DNA of 64,000 nt from Clitopilus passeckerianus (GCA_944990035.1 CALYLX010000093.1:1-64000), one strand, 5' to 3'; numbered from the stretch's first letter, positions 13,617 to 26,238 are shown. Notes: generated from the letters alone by a model not told the origin. Made by a program: numbers and translations.

Positions 13617-15054
13617 TTAGAAGGTTGTAATGTCGCGCAGACTATCCGTTTCCAGTCGCCCGGCTTTGAGTTGCTTCAAATTCTTGCGGAGTTCTTTGAA
13701 AACCTCAACCTTCCCCTCTTTCTGTTGGCAGTTTGAGTATCCCAGAATCTTCCGAGAAACAAAAAACCATACCTGGATGGCTGTGACCTTCCCTTGTACG
13801 CTCGGTATAGCGTAGAAGACCGTTTCGCGGACTTCAGGCCCGTCAGCACATACAAATACACTTTCGGGAAGACGGCGAACCTTTCACTTTCCCTTCATGA
13901 ACAACCTTGAAGGCCTGAATCCCAAGGCCGGATTTTGGGACTTTAGTTCCACGGGGCGTTTTCTGTATCTTCCATTAGCAACCTGATTTATGGTTCAAGT
14001 AACTGCTAACAACGAACGTATTTCTTGTTGATCGCTTTTTGGATATTATCCGCCATCATGAGACCCGTGAAGCATACAATTCGTGGGCGATACTTGCAAA
14101 CTTTGGCCAGAAGAGCTGGGAAGTTGGCTACCATGTCCTCTTTCGAAGGGTCTCGAAGCTAGAAATATGCAGACTCATGTGTGCGAAAATTTGGATCAAG
14201 TTGGGATAGGCTTACCGTGGAGACAGGGACAAGTTCCGTCTGAGGAAAAAAGGGTCAGGAAGGGTTTAGGTCAGCGAAAAACATGCGACGTACTATACCG
14301 ATACGGGATCGAAGGAGTGCACTCTCCTGGCTAGGCGAGAGTTCTGAGGAGGTAAGACCTAAATTTTGAAATAGTATCAGGTTCAGACTCTTTTAGTACT
14401 TCTGGAGGGAAAGTAACGTAATACCTGATCGGTGAAGACAATGCCAGAAATGATTAAGGGGGTTTCCAAAGTGGTGCCCAATTTCAAGAGACTTCTGTCC
14501 GGGGCTGCAGGAGTACATCGGTTAGTTTTAAAAGGCAGCATTGCAAAGTCAACACCCTCGTACCTAATATCACAGAATAAGACTAGTAATATCCAAGAAA
14601 TGCGGCCATGAACATCTGAGGCAACACACACAAACAGGTCACAGCTTGCTCACCGTCTAAGTCATAGTCAATGACATCTGGAAGCACTTGTTCGTCCTCC
14701 TCATCCTCTGATGGGTCATTCGAATCTTCGTCCGATGGCTCGTCCTGGGCCTCAGCGTCTGAATCCTCGCTTGCCATGGTAGGGCTACTAATGTAGCTGG
14801 AGCGAGCATACGTCTTGCCTCGGATGGGTTTAGAGGTCGTGACTCTTGCATTCGGAAGATTGGCTCTGGCACTGGGTTTCGAGTTACCATTGCTGCTTTT
14901 TACGCGTTTTCCACTGGTCAGAAATTGGATGCAACGTCAGCAAACGCGTCGCATGGGTAGAGGTGTCTTCCAGAACTCACTTCGGGGCTGCTTCAATCAA
15001 CAAGTCTTCCTCCAGATCACTTTCATCCTTAGCCGTTGATTTACGTTTGGCCAT
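13617..15054 (-). CDS. Divergent TDG/MUG-family DNA glycosylase paralogue, catalytic Asn missing
   Basis: Paralogue of the glycosylase at 17849-19391, with the same exon layout. It starts MAKRKSTAKDESDLEED at 15054, and a basic then acidic Ser/Asp/Glu tail leads to DVIDYDLD. The conserved core then reads VLFCDISPGQKSLEIGHHFG and NPLNHFWHCLHRSG (about 14575-14410). The family motif is GINPG, whose Asn positions the nucleophilic water; here it is DISPG. The second active-site loop, PSTSG-like in the sister gene, reads AIPSVQGKV (about 13800). Later exons keep the fold (RYRPRIVCFTG at about 14080). The stop TAA is at 13619-13617. The fold assignment is good. Loss of function is inferred from two altered motifs; the protein may bind DNA without excising bases, or act on another substrate. 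It faces the phosphotransferase gene across about 240 bases. Confidence 0.8.
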
Positions 15055-15296
15055 ATTGCGCAAACTGCCTACTGGTGGTATCTGCTGTTGTGGGGAGCAG
15101 AAAGAGGCTTAATTTCAAATTTCCAATCCCTGGAGTCGGCGACATTAAACCGAATTTTAGCGAGACGCGTCGCGTGAACCCCATTTGGGCTGCCACTTTG
15201 ACTCAGAAGGAATTAAGTATGACCGGGCCCCTTAGGCTGGCTGTTAACGTTCATCATGCGACGCCCACATACTTTCAGCCTTAGTGACATGCTATC

Positions 15297-17168
15297 ATGG
15301 AGAAAAATTTCGGGTCTCCTTGGCGCATCCTCTCCAACAAGAATCTGCTTTCTGACCCCACGAAAGAGTCCACACCCCGTTCGATCTATTATTGCCTGGT
15401 CTAGGAAGGCCTCGACCTCAACACAAATACTGAAACCAGACGGACGCTGGCTATGGAATGATGAACTTCGTGAGCATGGCCGAACGGTGCTCATCCTTGG
15501 AAACTGGAAGGCAGACTAATATTTATTCCTCAGAACGCCACTCACGAACCATTAGCGTTAACTTGGATGCTGTAGCGGAAATTGCATGCGAGAAAATGTC
15601 AGCCAATCGGTGCGTCAGTATTGAAAATCTTGCGGAAGGTGACTAACGTTTAGCTTGCCGAATACAGTCTCTCATTAATCAGCCTGAGCAGGAGCATATA
15701 ATAAGGTTTATTCCCTTACCCTGGAGACAGGAGACGAGCTTGTGGTTCGATTTCCTTGCAAACTGGTTGAAGACATGCATCTCGCCACTGCTAGTGAGGT
15801 CGCAACAATGGATTACTACCGCGAGGTCATCAAGCAGCCTGCACCAAAAGTCATTGCCTGGAGCTCAACCCCTGAACTAAAGCAGAAAGTTGGCTGGGAC
15901 TTCATTTTGATGGAACGGATCAGGGGCGAGTCCCTCGCTGACCACTGGCATACAATCAACTTTGAGCAGACAAGACCTGTCCTGAAAGATATAATCCTCA
16001 ACCAGTACTATATTCTGCATCCGAACTTCTCTCAGATTGGAAGCATCTATTTCAAAGACGATGTCGCCCCCCACCTCCAGGATCGGCCATTGTATCGAAC
16101 TGCCTTTTCTGACTATCCCGATGAAGGCAGGTATCGCATTGGGCCTATAACTGACAGGCAGTTCTGGTTCAATGGAGAGCTGGGCGTGAACGATCTTTGT
16201 GGACCATGTACGTTTACATACCTCACTTGCAAATACCATGACCGTGACTCGTGACGACTTCAGGGAACGACATGGGATCTTTTCTTCAAGATATCTGCCA
16301 ACTTGCTATCCGACGAGTGGAATATCAATGCAACAGGGCAAACATACGACACTCTAGCGCCAGCCTCAGCCTCTCTAGGCCGGAGGATTTCCCCGTCATT
16401 TGGAGACTTCTTGAAAAATGCCTCACGTTAGCGCCCTGCATACCTGATCTACTCCGAAATCCTCAAGTCACCTTCCCGACCTTGTCACATCCCGATTTAA
16501 ACAGGTCGAACATTCTTATCTCAACGTCCGACTACCGGGCTCAAGCCTATATCGATTGGCAAGGCGCCTCAGCGCTGCCCATTATGCAGGCAAATATAGT
16601 TCCTCAAGCGGTTCAGTACCAGGGCAGCTTCATAGAGATGCGTGGTCTCGACTTAGACAAGGATCCTTCTCTCCCCGAAAACTTGAAAGCCGAAGAGGTG
16701 GAACAAGCAAAACACGAGCTTCGACTTGCTAATCGTCAGCACCGCCTAATGCGGTTCCTAGCAGGACATTCTCCCCGCGTCTCAGCCGCTTGGGCAGATC
16801 CTTTCATTGTCCCTGTTCAAATGTTCTCTGATATCGTTCTACGTTCCTGGGCTGATGGACCTGCCCCGCTGAAGAACTTTGTAAACGAACTCGTTTCCGC
16901 CTGGCCAGATGGCGTCCCTTGCCCCGTCATCCGGACTCGAGCACAGTTTTATGAAGAGGCGACTGAGTATGTGCATTTTATGCGTTTTCGCGATACTCAA
17001 TTGGATCTTGTAGACAATCTCGGGTGGGGGGGTGATGGGTGGGTCTCTGATGCTGGTTATCCTGATGCAAAGAGGTTATATGACGAGCTCAAGGAAAAGT
17101 GGTGCGACGAGGGGGCTGGTGCGCCATTCCCGTTCGATGATGGGATGTGGTGCTATTATCTAACGTAG
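15297..17168 (+). CDS. APH-fold phosphotransferase (aminoglycoside phosphotransferase / AIM9-like)
   Basis: Protein-kinase-like small-molecule phosphotransferase family, greatly expanded in fungi; substrate unknown. After a short intron the N-lobe reads AYNKVYSLTLETGDELVVRF (about 15700-15760), with the glycine-loop and lysine-strand position of the family. The C-lobe has the Brenner motif HPDLNRSN (about 16490, catalytic Asp and Asn present) and IDWQ (about 16552, metal-binding Asp). These are spaced as in fungal APH proteins related to mitochondrial AIM9. A 56-base intron occurs at about 16209-16264. The C-terminus ends FPFDDGMWCYYLT. The 5' end is uncertain: GRWLWNDE (about 15440) is the family's usual N-terminal tryptophan block, but its connection to the next exon (about 15500-15640) requires an intron or indel. 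The gene lies between the two glycosylase paralogues on the opposite strand. Confidence 0.8.
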
Positions 17169-17848
17169 ATATCCCTGATTATATGTGTAACCAAGTTCAT
17201 AAGACCAAAGACTCTCCACTCACTAACATATCACGATTTGCCAACATGGCCACCCGGAAGCTACCACGCTTTATAACCCTTTGTTGATAAGATATCATTA
17301 GTGAGAATCACTTTAATTTACTAGGTAGTGTGCAGATGTTGACCTCTGAATCAGTGTCATGATTGGGAGTCGATCAATGCTACGTCTTCTGAACGCATCG
17401 GCTAATTCTCGACACCCTCCGCTCTGGTGCGTGCTTCGCACCACTCAGTCAGCTTGGGTCGACAGTCCGGATTGCAATTCCCAGTATCATTGTCGAAAAA
17501 CACCTGGAAGGGGGCCTCAATCGGCTTATTATTGTGATCAACAGCAAGACACCAAACCTCGTAAAAAGCCACGGTGGCGTCCGAGAGTCCGATCTAGTCA
17601 GGGCTCGCCAGGAGCTCACTGACTGGGAAGAATCTTTCATGATATCACATGTGATGTGTGGCTTACAGCCAATTTGGAGCCCCGGCACCGTTTTGAGCTC
17701 TTGTTTGATGGAAGGGAAGGTATAATTATAATTAGTGGTCTAATCTACTACGATAGAGGGCAACTGACGCTTAAGTACCCAAAGAAGTATTATATAACTT
17801 GAGAATAATATGGGGGAAATTTTGAAGATTACTGTACATTCTTTGCAA
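17169..17848. other. Intergenic between convergent gene ends
   Basis: About 680 bases between the phosphotransferase stop and the stop of the active-type glycosylase. It is AT-rich in its last third. No convincing gene, hairpin array or repeat was seen. Confidence 0.4.
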
Positions 17849-19391
17849 TCAGGGCGCAGAGATGATGTTTAATCGAGAGGTGTCCAGATTTCCAGACTTC
17901 TGACTGTTGAGCAGCTGATGGAGGTCTTTGAAGATTGCCACTTTGCCGTCCCTCTAGTAGATAATTAGGGTGAATAAACCCAGGTCCAAGTGACGAGTGA
18001 GATCTAAGCCTCACCTGAGGGACGCGAACTAGTCCGGATGTACTTGGGACGGCATAGAATAATGTTTCGTGTCCACCTGAGGTTGCCATTAGCGAGAACG
18101 GTTTACGTAGAGAAGTTCCCCTGACCTTCAGGTAGCTCTTCACGAGTCCCATGGACCAACTTGTACGACTGCAGGCCAAGTCCCGATTTTGCTGGCTTTA
18201 CGCCACTCGCTTTCTGTTATTAGTATACATCCTCCATCAGCCATGTCCTGGAGACAATGAAAACATGAATTGATGTACGTAGCGTTTGTTCATCTGAACC
18301 TGCACTATCCGGGCGTTATCTAAGCTCACGAAGCATAGAATACGAGGCCGATATCTGTCGACTTTGGCGAGAAGCGTAGGTATGCCGTCAATTTTATCTT
18401 GGACCGACAGCTCACTCTCCTAAGCAGATGTCAGAGATAAGAGGGACGTGTAGTAGTGGGGCTACCTAGATACTTACCTCGGAGGTTGGCCGATCGACAA
18501 GGTCCGTCTGAACATGGTTTCAGCTTTCCTCATAAGACATAGAAAGGCGATTGGTCACTCACTATCCCAAGCCGAAATTGTCCAGGCAGCTCGAATTCTT
18601 CGGTTGGCGAAAGTTGTCTAGATGTAAAGCCTGTGATGTTCACTACTGTTTTGTTCTGAATATGGCTTCGTGATAGATTGAGCACGCACCAGCCTGGTGG
18701 AGACAATACCAGAATTGGTTGGAGGCGTGTCCAAAATGGTGGCCTATCTCCGCCGACTTTCTTCCGGGACTTCAACGGGCATCAACACGAGAAGACATTA
18801 GATTCTGCTGAGGAGCACTTACTTGATTCCGCAAAAAAGGACTGTTATGAACGTCATGATTAGGGGCCAGGCGGCGTCGATGGCTTGATGGATTGACTTA
18901 CTGTCCAAGTCAGAATCAATGACATCTTGGAGCTCTCGCAGATGTGCATATTTCTCTGGAGGTGCGTAACCTTTCGGGGTTCTTTTGACTTTCGAGACCA
19001 CAGATTTGGTAGAGGAAGCCTTCAGGGTGACTTTCTCATCGAGGTTGTCAACGTCTACCTTCGCCCTTGACTGGGCTACTCTTATTCGAGAGGAGCGGCG
19101 TTTTTCGTCAAGTTTTGTAGACCGCTGAGAATCATGTCCGAGTTTTCCATCGTCGTCAGAGCTAACTTTTGCCCGTTTTCTCGGGCTTGAGGCCAAGCCG
19201 GCGAAAGCGAATGAAGCAAGCGATGGTATCTGAATTTCGGCAGAAGACGTGTAGTTTTCTTCGGTTTTAAGTAGATCTTCTATGTCTCCTGCTGCGCGCT
19301 TTGACATTTTGCTTGCCTGAAGTGAAAGGAGGCTGTTCTGAGGCTTTCCAAACGTCAAGACGAACGAACCTTGGGAACCGAGACGCGCCAT
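17849..19391 (-). CDS. TDG/MUG-type mismatch-specific uracil/thymine DNA glycosylase
   Basis: Removes uracil or thymine from G:U and G:T mispairs in base-excision repair (family knowledge). A basic, Ser-rich N-terminal tail (SPRKRAKVSSDDDGK, nuclear-localisation-like) is followed by TPKGYAPPEKYAHLREL and then LFCGINPGRKSAEIGHHFG across two introns (about 18850-18750). It continues ASNQFWYCLHQAG and FTSRQLSPTEEFELPGQF. The GINPG catalytic motif with its Asn is intact. DRYRPRI (about 18355) and the second active-site loop AVPSTSGLV (about 18045) are also present. The last exon ends RLNIISAP with TGA at 17851-17849. The longest start is 19391; MSKRAAGDIEDLL at 19307 is an alternative. It is the intact sister of the gene at 13617-15054. 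Confidence 0.9.
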
Positions 19392-19566
19392 CGCGTCACA
19401 CTAAATGGCGCTTAGTCAGCCCCAAGCGTCGGACCGGAATGTGCCGGGGACGTCAACCATTCTCCCGACTGCCGAGCATCGTTTTCCGTTTCCCTTGTTC
19501 TGCCACGATAATCTTGCAAAGTCAAAGATTTGGTGCGAGATCTCGATGACGGTACATGTAGATGTG

Positions 19567-20213
19567 CTATAGGTGGGGTCTTTTAATATCGGATAGCTCG
19601 AGAATTCTGACAACCCTCTCTTCCAAAAGCCTCTGCTCCGACCCAAGCACCCGGAATGGGATCCTTAGGTCGTTCAGAATCTTCTTGAAGAGCTCGAAGC
19701 ATTCGTTCTGCTTCTCAAGAAGCCGCACTCCATCATCCACCAGCCACTCAGGTACTGGCGTGAACAACACAAAGACTGATTGTCGATAACCTGGTAGAGC
19801 GGCCTGAAATTCAGGCGACTCAACCAGGTGACCGAACCTTATCTGGCCCTCCGTAACGCTAGGCGCCTGGAGGACTGCGTAAACAATTGGGTCCACAGCC
19901 GAGCGGTCGCACAGCTGAATAGGACAGGCAATCCCTGCCTGTTCCTGCTCCAGGTGTGCTTTCATGATTGCAACTTGCATTTGCAACGCACCCACGTCTT
20001 CACGTGTAAACCCATCACGAGCCATGACCTCGCGAGCGACTTCCTTCACCACTGCTGAGCCGCTAAGGCCTAGCGCTTTGCTCAGTGCATTACACGTGGT
20101 TGTCTTTCCGGTCGACTATGAAGTTCCGTCGATATTTAGTACAGATTGAGTAGGGGAACGCTCACTGATGGACCAACGAGGAAGATCTGCTTTCTCATGA
20201 TTTTGGGGGGCAT
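19567..20213 (-). CDS. P-loop ATPase, AAA_28 / NadR-Ttd14-like
   Basis: Small nucleotide-binding protein of about 195 residues; biological role unknown. The chosen start MPPKIMRKQIFLVGPS (20213) joins across a roughly 50-base intron to STGKTTTCNALSKALGL. This rebuilds a Walker A motif GPSSTGKT within the first 25 residues. Next come VVKEVAREVMARDGFTREDVG and CDRSAVDPIVYAVL (about 19900), the pattern of AAA_28 domain proteins related to NadR kinase and Ttd14. The C-terminus ends ELSDIKRPHL. It is transcribed divergently from the RdRP-helicase gene, only about 137 bases away, so the two may share a promoter. Confidence 0.8.
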
Positions 20214-20350
20214 CGGACCTCTCAGGCCCTTGGCCTTTATATAGGCTTGTCAAATCAAATTTGCTTTTCTGCAAGCGCTCAAGAACTCTCATGTAAGCAT
20301 TTTTGTTCTCGTGGTACACTGCGGCCTCCTAATTCTTCTCAGGTCCCATT

Positions 20351-23300
20351 ATGGCACCTTACGTCCTCCAGCAGAGCCCGACGAAGGATGATACTTCGTG
20401 GCGCTATTCAGTCCCTCCAACGGCCCTAGTTCCTCCCAAGAATCGCCCAACACTAGGAAAGATGATCCTCTTTACCGCAGAACAAATTACCATCCAGATG
20501 GCCCCACTCCCAGCAAACCGCATCTTACGCGGTGACGACCCATCGAAGTTCATCCTTTTGTCCTTTGGTGGCCTGCGATTTCCTGGATCAACTCTTCGTG
20601 ACATGTCAGATTACATTGCACGGCTGCTGAAGGCCGGTATTTTCCTGAACAATGTGCAATATCGGTTTTATCACCACAGCAATAGCCAACTGGTATGTTC
20701 TTGCTCTCGCTAATCGTTGACGACGACTAATGATTCATGAAGCGTGGCAGATCATGCTTTGTACGTGAAGCAAACTCAGACGAAGAGCTTGATCGTAAAA
20801 TCTACGCCCTGGGAGATTTTGGGAACATTATGAACGCGGCAAAACGTGAGGTTCTTAAGAGACCCAACTTTGTACGATCTGCTTACCTCAAAAGTGCAGG
20901 TGCCAAACGTATTGGGTTATTGTTTTCCGAGGCGCAGCTGGATTGCGAGTTAGACCCAGGGTACATTGAGGACATCGACGATATCAAAGAGGGAGATGAA
21001 CTCTTCTCAGACGGATGTGGTCTCATCTCGAAGAGGCTTGCGGTTCAGCTTAGTCGATCGAAGAAGATCATTCTGAGAGGAGTACGATATACGCCGACTA
21101 TTTATCAGATCAGGCAAGTCCTACTTTGACGAAGAGATACATGTGCTTACCTCCAATTCTGATTGGTAGGTATCTTGGTTACAAAGGAGTTCTGATGCTC
21201 CACCCTGAACTGAATGGTTCCGACAAACCGCTAGCACAGTTTCGGAAGAGTATGAAGAAATTCAAGACGACTCAAGATTGGACCTTTTCAGTCGTCAATT
21301 TCTCCAAACCTTATACCTTTGGTCGCCTCAACAACGATGTTATGGTTCTTCTCTCGAGCCTTGGTATCACCGACGAAAAACTCAGGGCAAAGCAGCAAGA
21401 GTATTTTGACTGGATTCGAGCAGCCTCCGTCGACGCTATCAAGGCTGTCGATTTCCTCTGCGCATTGCAAAACTACGACCTGGCAGAAAGGGTCCTACTT
21501 GATGGACTCGACGATCCAACAGTCAAGGAGAAAGTGCGAAAAGTACAACTATCCGAAGTATCCAGCTTCAAGAGCGACAAGGGGCGGCCAAAGTCAAGAA
21601 CATTTGTTCGGGACTCTCGTCGACTCTTTGGAGTCTGCGACCCTTATGGTGTTCTCAAAGAAGGCGAAGTCCACATTCGCATCACAGTCGGTCGAAAAGG
21701 TGCTGCTACGCCTATACATGGCGATGTTCTTGTGGTCCGCAACCCCTGCCTTCATCCAGGTAATCGTCGCTCTCAGCTTTGAACATCCGACAAGCCTGTT
21801 AACTGATATCCAATAGGGGACTGCTTGAAGCTTCGTGCAGTTCATAATAACCGCCTCAACCATCTTGTCGACTGTATTGTGTTTGCCTCCGTAGCTCGCC
21901 CCGGACATCATTCCGCTCCATCAATGTCAAGCGGCGGAGACCTTGATGGTACGATATCTTTTCCGAAAACCGACGCATTCTAATCAATAGGCAGGTGACG
22001 AGTATTTCGTGTGTTGGGACAAGGACCTAGTGCCTACACGGGTAGTGGAGGTGAGAAGCTACTCCATGCTAACGTTGTCAAATTGACAGATATTTTTCCA
22101 GTCTTATGACTATCCCCCGAATAAAGAACAGAGGCCCGTCAAACTTGAACGGTCTCATCTGATAGACCACTTCGCAATGTACAGCGGGGCAGGGTAGGTG
22201 GCATTCATACGCCCACGACAGCTTATTGAAATGTCTCTCCTTCTAGAGTTGCAAGGGTTGCATCCCTGCACGCGAAATGGGTCCGCGCGAGCCCCAAAGG
22301 TGCTCTTAGTCCCGAGTGTCAAGAGCTCAACGCGCTTCATTCCCAATGCGTTGACGGTGCGAGAGTCAAGATTCCAGATCGGCTTACAAAACTGCCTGAG
22401 CTACCAGGGGACTCAGATCCTTTCATTCTCGACGTTCTGGAGAATGATAGGGCAGAATTCGCTGAAGCTTTCATAAGCGAAAACGTAACTCTCGAGGTGG
22501 TGTCGTCCATGAATGCTGGTGGTGGAGAGCATCTCCTACGTGGATTGCTACAAAGCGAACAGAGCTCATTATCGGAATTCGAGATGTTCAATCTCGCAAA
22601 CGCCCTCGCAAGGCGTCTCTCTCTCGACGCGTCATCATTCCTCCCCTACCTCGACATGTCAGCCTTGACTGCCCAGCAAAAGCATGCCCTCAGCCTTTCC
22701 CTCGGTTTGGAGAGAGAAGAGCACCCCATTATCTGGAATTCTCTTCTTCGTTCGGACATTCTTCGGTCTCAGGATCTTTACCAACGGGCTTTGAATCAAC
22801 CATTCTCTATTCAGCGACTTTATTCGTCAAAGCAGCAAGGACTTTATACCTTTTTCGAGTTTCTTCGAATGGCGACCCAGGAATACACCAGGAAGTTACT
22901 GGTCCTCCAAGTAAGTTCCTCATTCTTTTGATGCAATCAAGCAAGCTCAGTCCCTGAAGACAACAGCACACTTCTCTATTGGGATCTTTATGCGTGGTCC
23001 TATGCCCTGGGATGAAGACACGGATGTCGGGCATAATGTTGTCGTTTGCTCATTCATGCCTTATACGGCGTCCGACATCCCAGGCTATCGGCCATGTACC
23101 AAAGATTATCGCCTCCATCTTGGAGATAACAACTTTCAGTTGTATAACAAGCAACAGAGCGACACATTCGTCTTCATCAACCATGCACCTCGTGCGTCTA
23201 GTTCGGAGATTGCTGTGAGCATCGCTGTACAGAAGATATCCGCAACTGTACAACGGGTACGTTTCACCTCTGTTCCGACGTACCTACTCTAACATCTTTA

Positions 23301-26235
23301 ATTCCTAGCAAGTTGGAAGGCTAAGAATGGCACCAGTGATTGCTTTAGAATTGCACGTCGTGTCCAATCGAGATAGGGAAGCGCATCAGCTATTTGACCT
23401 CTGGTTTGACCAGTATGTGACGCAAGTAGAGGTTGATGCGCACTGAGCTGACGATGCATTGCTGCCAGTGTACCTACCGAGGAATTTGTTAAACGTCTGG
23501 CTCGACGACCTGAACCGTACACGAGAAATGATATCCATAATGTCGACTGGTCAAAGGAGGATCGCCGTGCCTTACAAGGCTCATTCTTTCAACTACCTGA
23601 TCTCGTCAACACAGATGGCATTAGCCACAGCACACCTCCAGTGAACGAACTTGATCCCAGAAGCTGGCCACAGCCGGGGGATCAAGTGGAGCAGTGGCAG
23701 AGGCATGATGAACAGAGCATGTCGCGACACCTCGCCACCAAAACGTCCTCGGAAATTGATGAAATCATGGAATTTGCCCTGGAACATAATGCGGAAGAGG
23801 AGATCTTCATGATATTTCATCATATAGCGTCCACCCCGTCTGTCGATCTTTCTATCCTTACCGAGTGGGTCGAGAGATACCCTGCCCTCGTCTTCTCCCT
23901 CATCAAGATCTATCCGCCGACAGATAACTCTTCTCTCCCTCCAGCATTGCGGGAATCAGGTCACGTTGTCATTCGAAATCTTATTCGGTGCGCGAACGCA
24001 CTTGGGTTTACGGTGTTGTCCACTTTGGAGAAGATTTCGAAGTCTATCCAGGGGCTGGAGGCTGCCCAATACTATGATCTTCTGATGCTCGTCTCGATGA
24101 GTGTTCGGTCTCAAGAGGTGGCCCGGGAGCTTCTACTTGTTCTCAACGATTTTCGAATTGACGAGTCCGATGGCCCTCTGTCCCCTACCGCAAAATATGG
24201 CAACAAACTCGCGCTATCAATTGCATTCGAGCGGGCTGAAGAGGCAGCTGACGAATGCCCTTGCGATGACTCTGGGCGACCGAAAAAGCAGAGAGCTGCC
24301 CCATCGCAGGTAAAGCTGCGCTGGGTGCCGGAAAAAAGGACACAGGTTATTGCCGAATATCGAGTTGATACTCGCCCATCTGCTCGGCTTCACTCTCATG
24401 TCCGACTTCAGGCTGCATCAAAGCCTACCAATCAATGGGCTCAGCCTGTAGTTCTTGACGGACTGGTTGTCGTCGCTTCGAAAGGAGAATTTAGGATTGA
24501 ACTCATGCATAATCCCCTCCGGAAATGGAAGAGATGGACTGGACCATGTTTAACGCTGGGAGCATTGGTGAGAATACTTCCTGCCCGCTTCTATGCTAGC
24601 GCTGAGAGAGTGATGCCTTAGCTACCTCAAGGGCAATGATGGACGCACTCCAGCGCCTGATTACCGAACGATCTGGTTGTTGCAGATTTCACGGTGTCAT
24701 CACTGGAGAGGTCGTTGCGACAGAGGATATCAGCGCCGCAGAAGCGAGAACGGGTGCAAATCTGGATACATCGGGCCCTTCCAATTATGGTGGCTTGAAC
24801 GCAAGTCAAATTGATGCCGTCCGCTCTTGCAGTGCACCACTTTCGTTGATTTGGGGTCCTCCTGGTATGACCTTCTAGAGCGTTACTTGTAGGACTTTCT
24901 AATCTTCGGGCACAAGGTACTGGCAAGACTACCGTGGTAGTGCAGATCTTGCGGGTCCTGCTGAAGGACGCTGTTACTGATGGTACAAAGATACTGATGT
25001 CAGCGTCTACCCACAATGGTGAGCCAACGTTGTCACTCATCTCAACCATTAGCACTGACTAGGGTGTCCAGCTGTCGACAATGTCCTTGAACGGTTCCTC
25101 AAGTTGAATGAGACAGAAGAACTCCTCACAGACCAGCAAATTCTTCGTGTGGCTACGGATCAATCCAAGGTTCATGAATCCTTACGAAGTTATACGATTG
25201 ATGCTCGCGTTGGTGGTGACTTGAATGAGAATAATCACCTTGCTAAAAAAGCGCGGGAGCGGGTTGAAAACGCCATCCTTGTATTCACGACTTGCGCAGG
25301 TAGGAACGCTCCGATTTGTGCACGGAACACGTACTTATTTGTACCCCCAGGAGCCGGCCTTGGGACCCTTCGGAAGCAAGACTTCGATATAGCTATCATT
25401 GATGAGGCTTCACAAATAACTGAGCCGACTGCTCTCATCCCACTCGTCAAGGGCATTAAGAAGGCGGTGATGGTAGGAGATCAGTATGTCACCCTACCCT
25501 CGAGTTTTACTTGGCTGTTTTTATTGACAAGTTACCAGCGTACAACTGCGACCTACAGTCCGGAAAATGGGGCGGGTTCTCGAACTGGACGTGTCTCTCT
25601 TGGAGAGAATCTATACACGCCTCGATCACCCTGATCTACGCAAAACAATGCTTGATGTGCAATACCGGTCTCCGAGAGAACTCATGACGTTTCCGTCGCA
25701 AGAGTTCTACGAAGGGCGCCTCGGTACTGGCCTTCAGAACAGTGCGCAAATCCTCAGTGTTTTGAGTGCATCAGCATTCCCCTGGCCACGTACGGGAGAT
25801 ACGGCGAAGCCAACGGTTTTCATACCTTGTGCTTCCGAAGAGGACATGGGAGGGATGTCGAAAAGCAACCTAGGACAGGTTGAATTGATGCAGCATATTC
25901 TACCACTGCTCCGAAAAGAAGTCCCAGGTACCGAAGAGGACATGGTAGAGCGGCTGAAGGAACTCAAGATTACTATCCTCTCACCCTACACCAAGCAGAT
26001 ACAGGCCCTCCGTAGTCGTGTTCCCAACACACCATGCTACACCATCGATTCCTTCCAAGGCAGAGAAAGCGACATCATCATCTTCACCTCTGTCCGCTGC
26101 AATCCTGATCTGGATATTGGTTTTCTGGAGGATGCGAGACGACTGAATGTGATGTGGACGCGAGCCCGGATTGCCCTGATCATTATTGGAGACCGCCTGA
26201 CCCTCTCAAGTAGCGAACTTTGGAAGCGGGCCTAG
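20351..26235 (+). CDS. Fusion protein: RNA-dependent RNA polymerase + SF1 (UPF1-like) helicase
   Basis: About 1,700 residues and some 13 short introns. The N-terminal third is a cellular RdRP of the QDE-1/EGO-1/Rdp1 type. It starts almost directly at the conserved NRILRGDDPSKFILLSFGG and continues to LFGVCDPYGVLKEGEV, then the catalytic loop GGDLDGDEYFV (about 21933-22020, residue about 475) with all aspartates present. HAKWVRASPKGALSPEC (about 22260) is the usual following block. A middle region of about 700 residues (helical, then a beta-rich UPF1-like accessory segment) leads to a complete SF1 helicase. Its motifs are NASQIDAV, GPPGTGKTTV (Walker A, about 24860-24930), ASTHNAVDN, IIDEASQ (25400), GDHVQLRP (across the intron at about 25485), DVQYRSP, DSFQGRESDIIIFT (26045) and RRLNVMWTRAR (26140). 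An RNAi or silencing role is inferred. The usual RdRP N-terminal extension is absent. Confidence 0.93.
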
Positions 26236-26238
26236 CTG

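Noticed and set aside
13617..15054. Two separate small acidic genes at 14583-15054 and 13617-14580
   Set aside because: Exon-by-exon comparison with the sister glycosylase joins them into one gene with matching introns.
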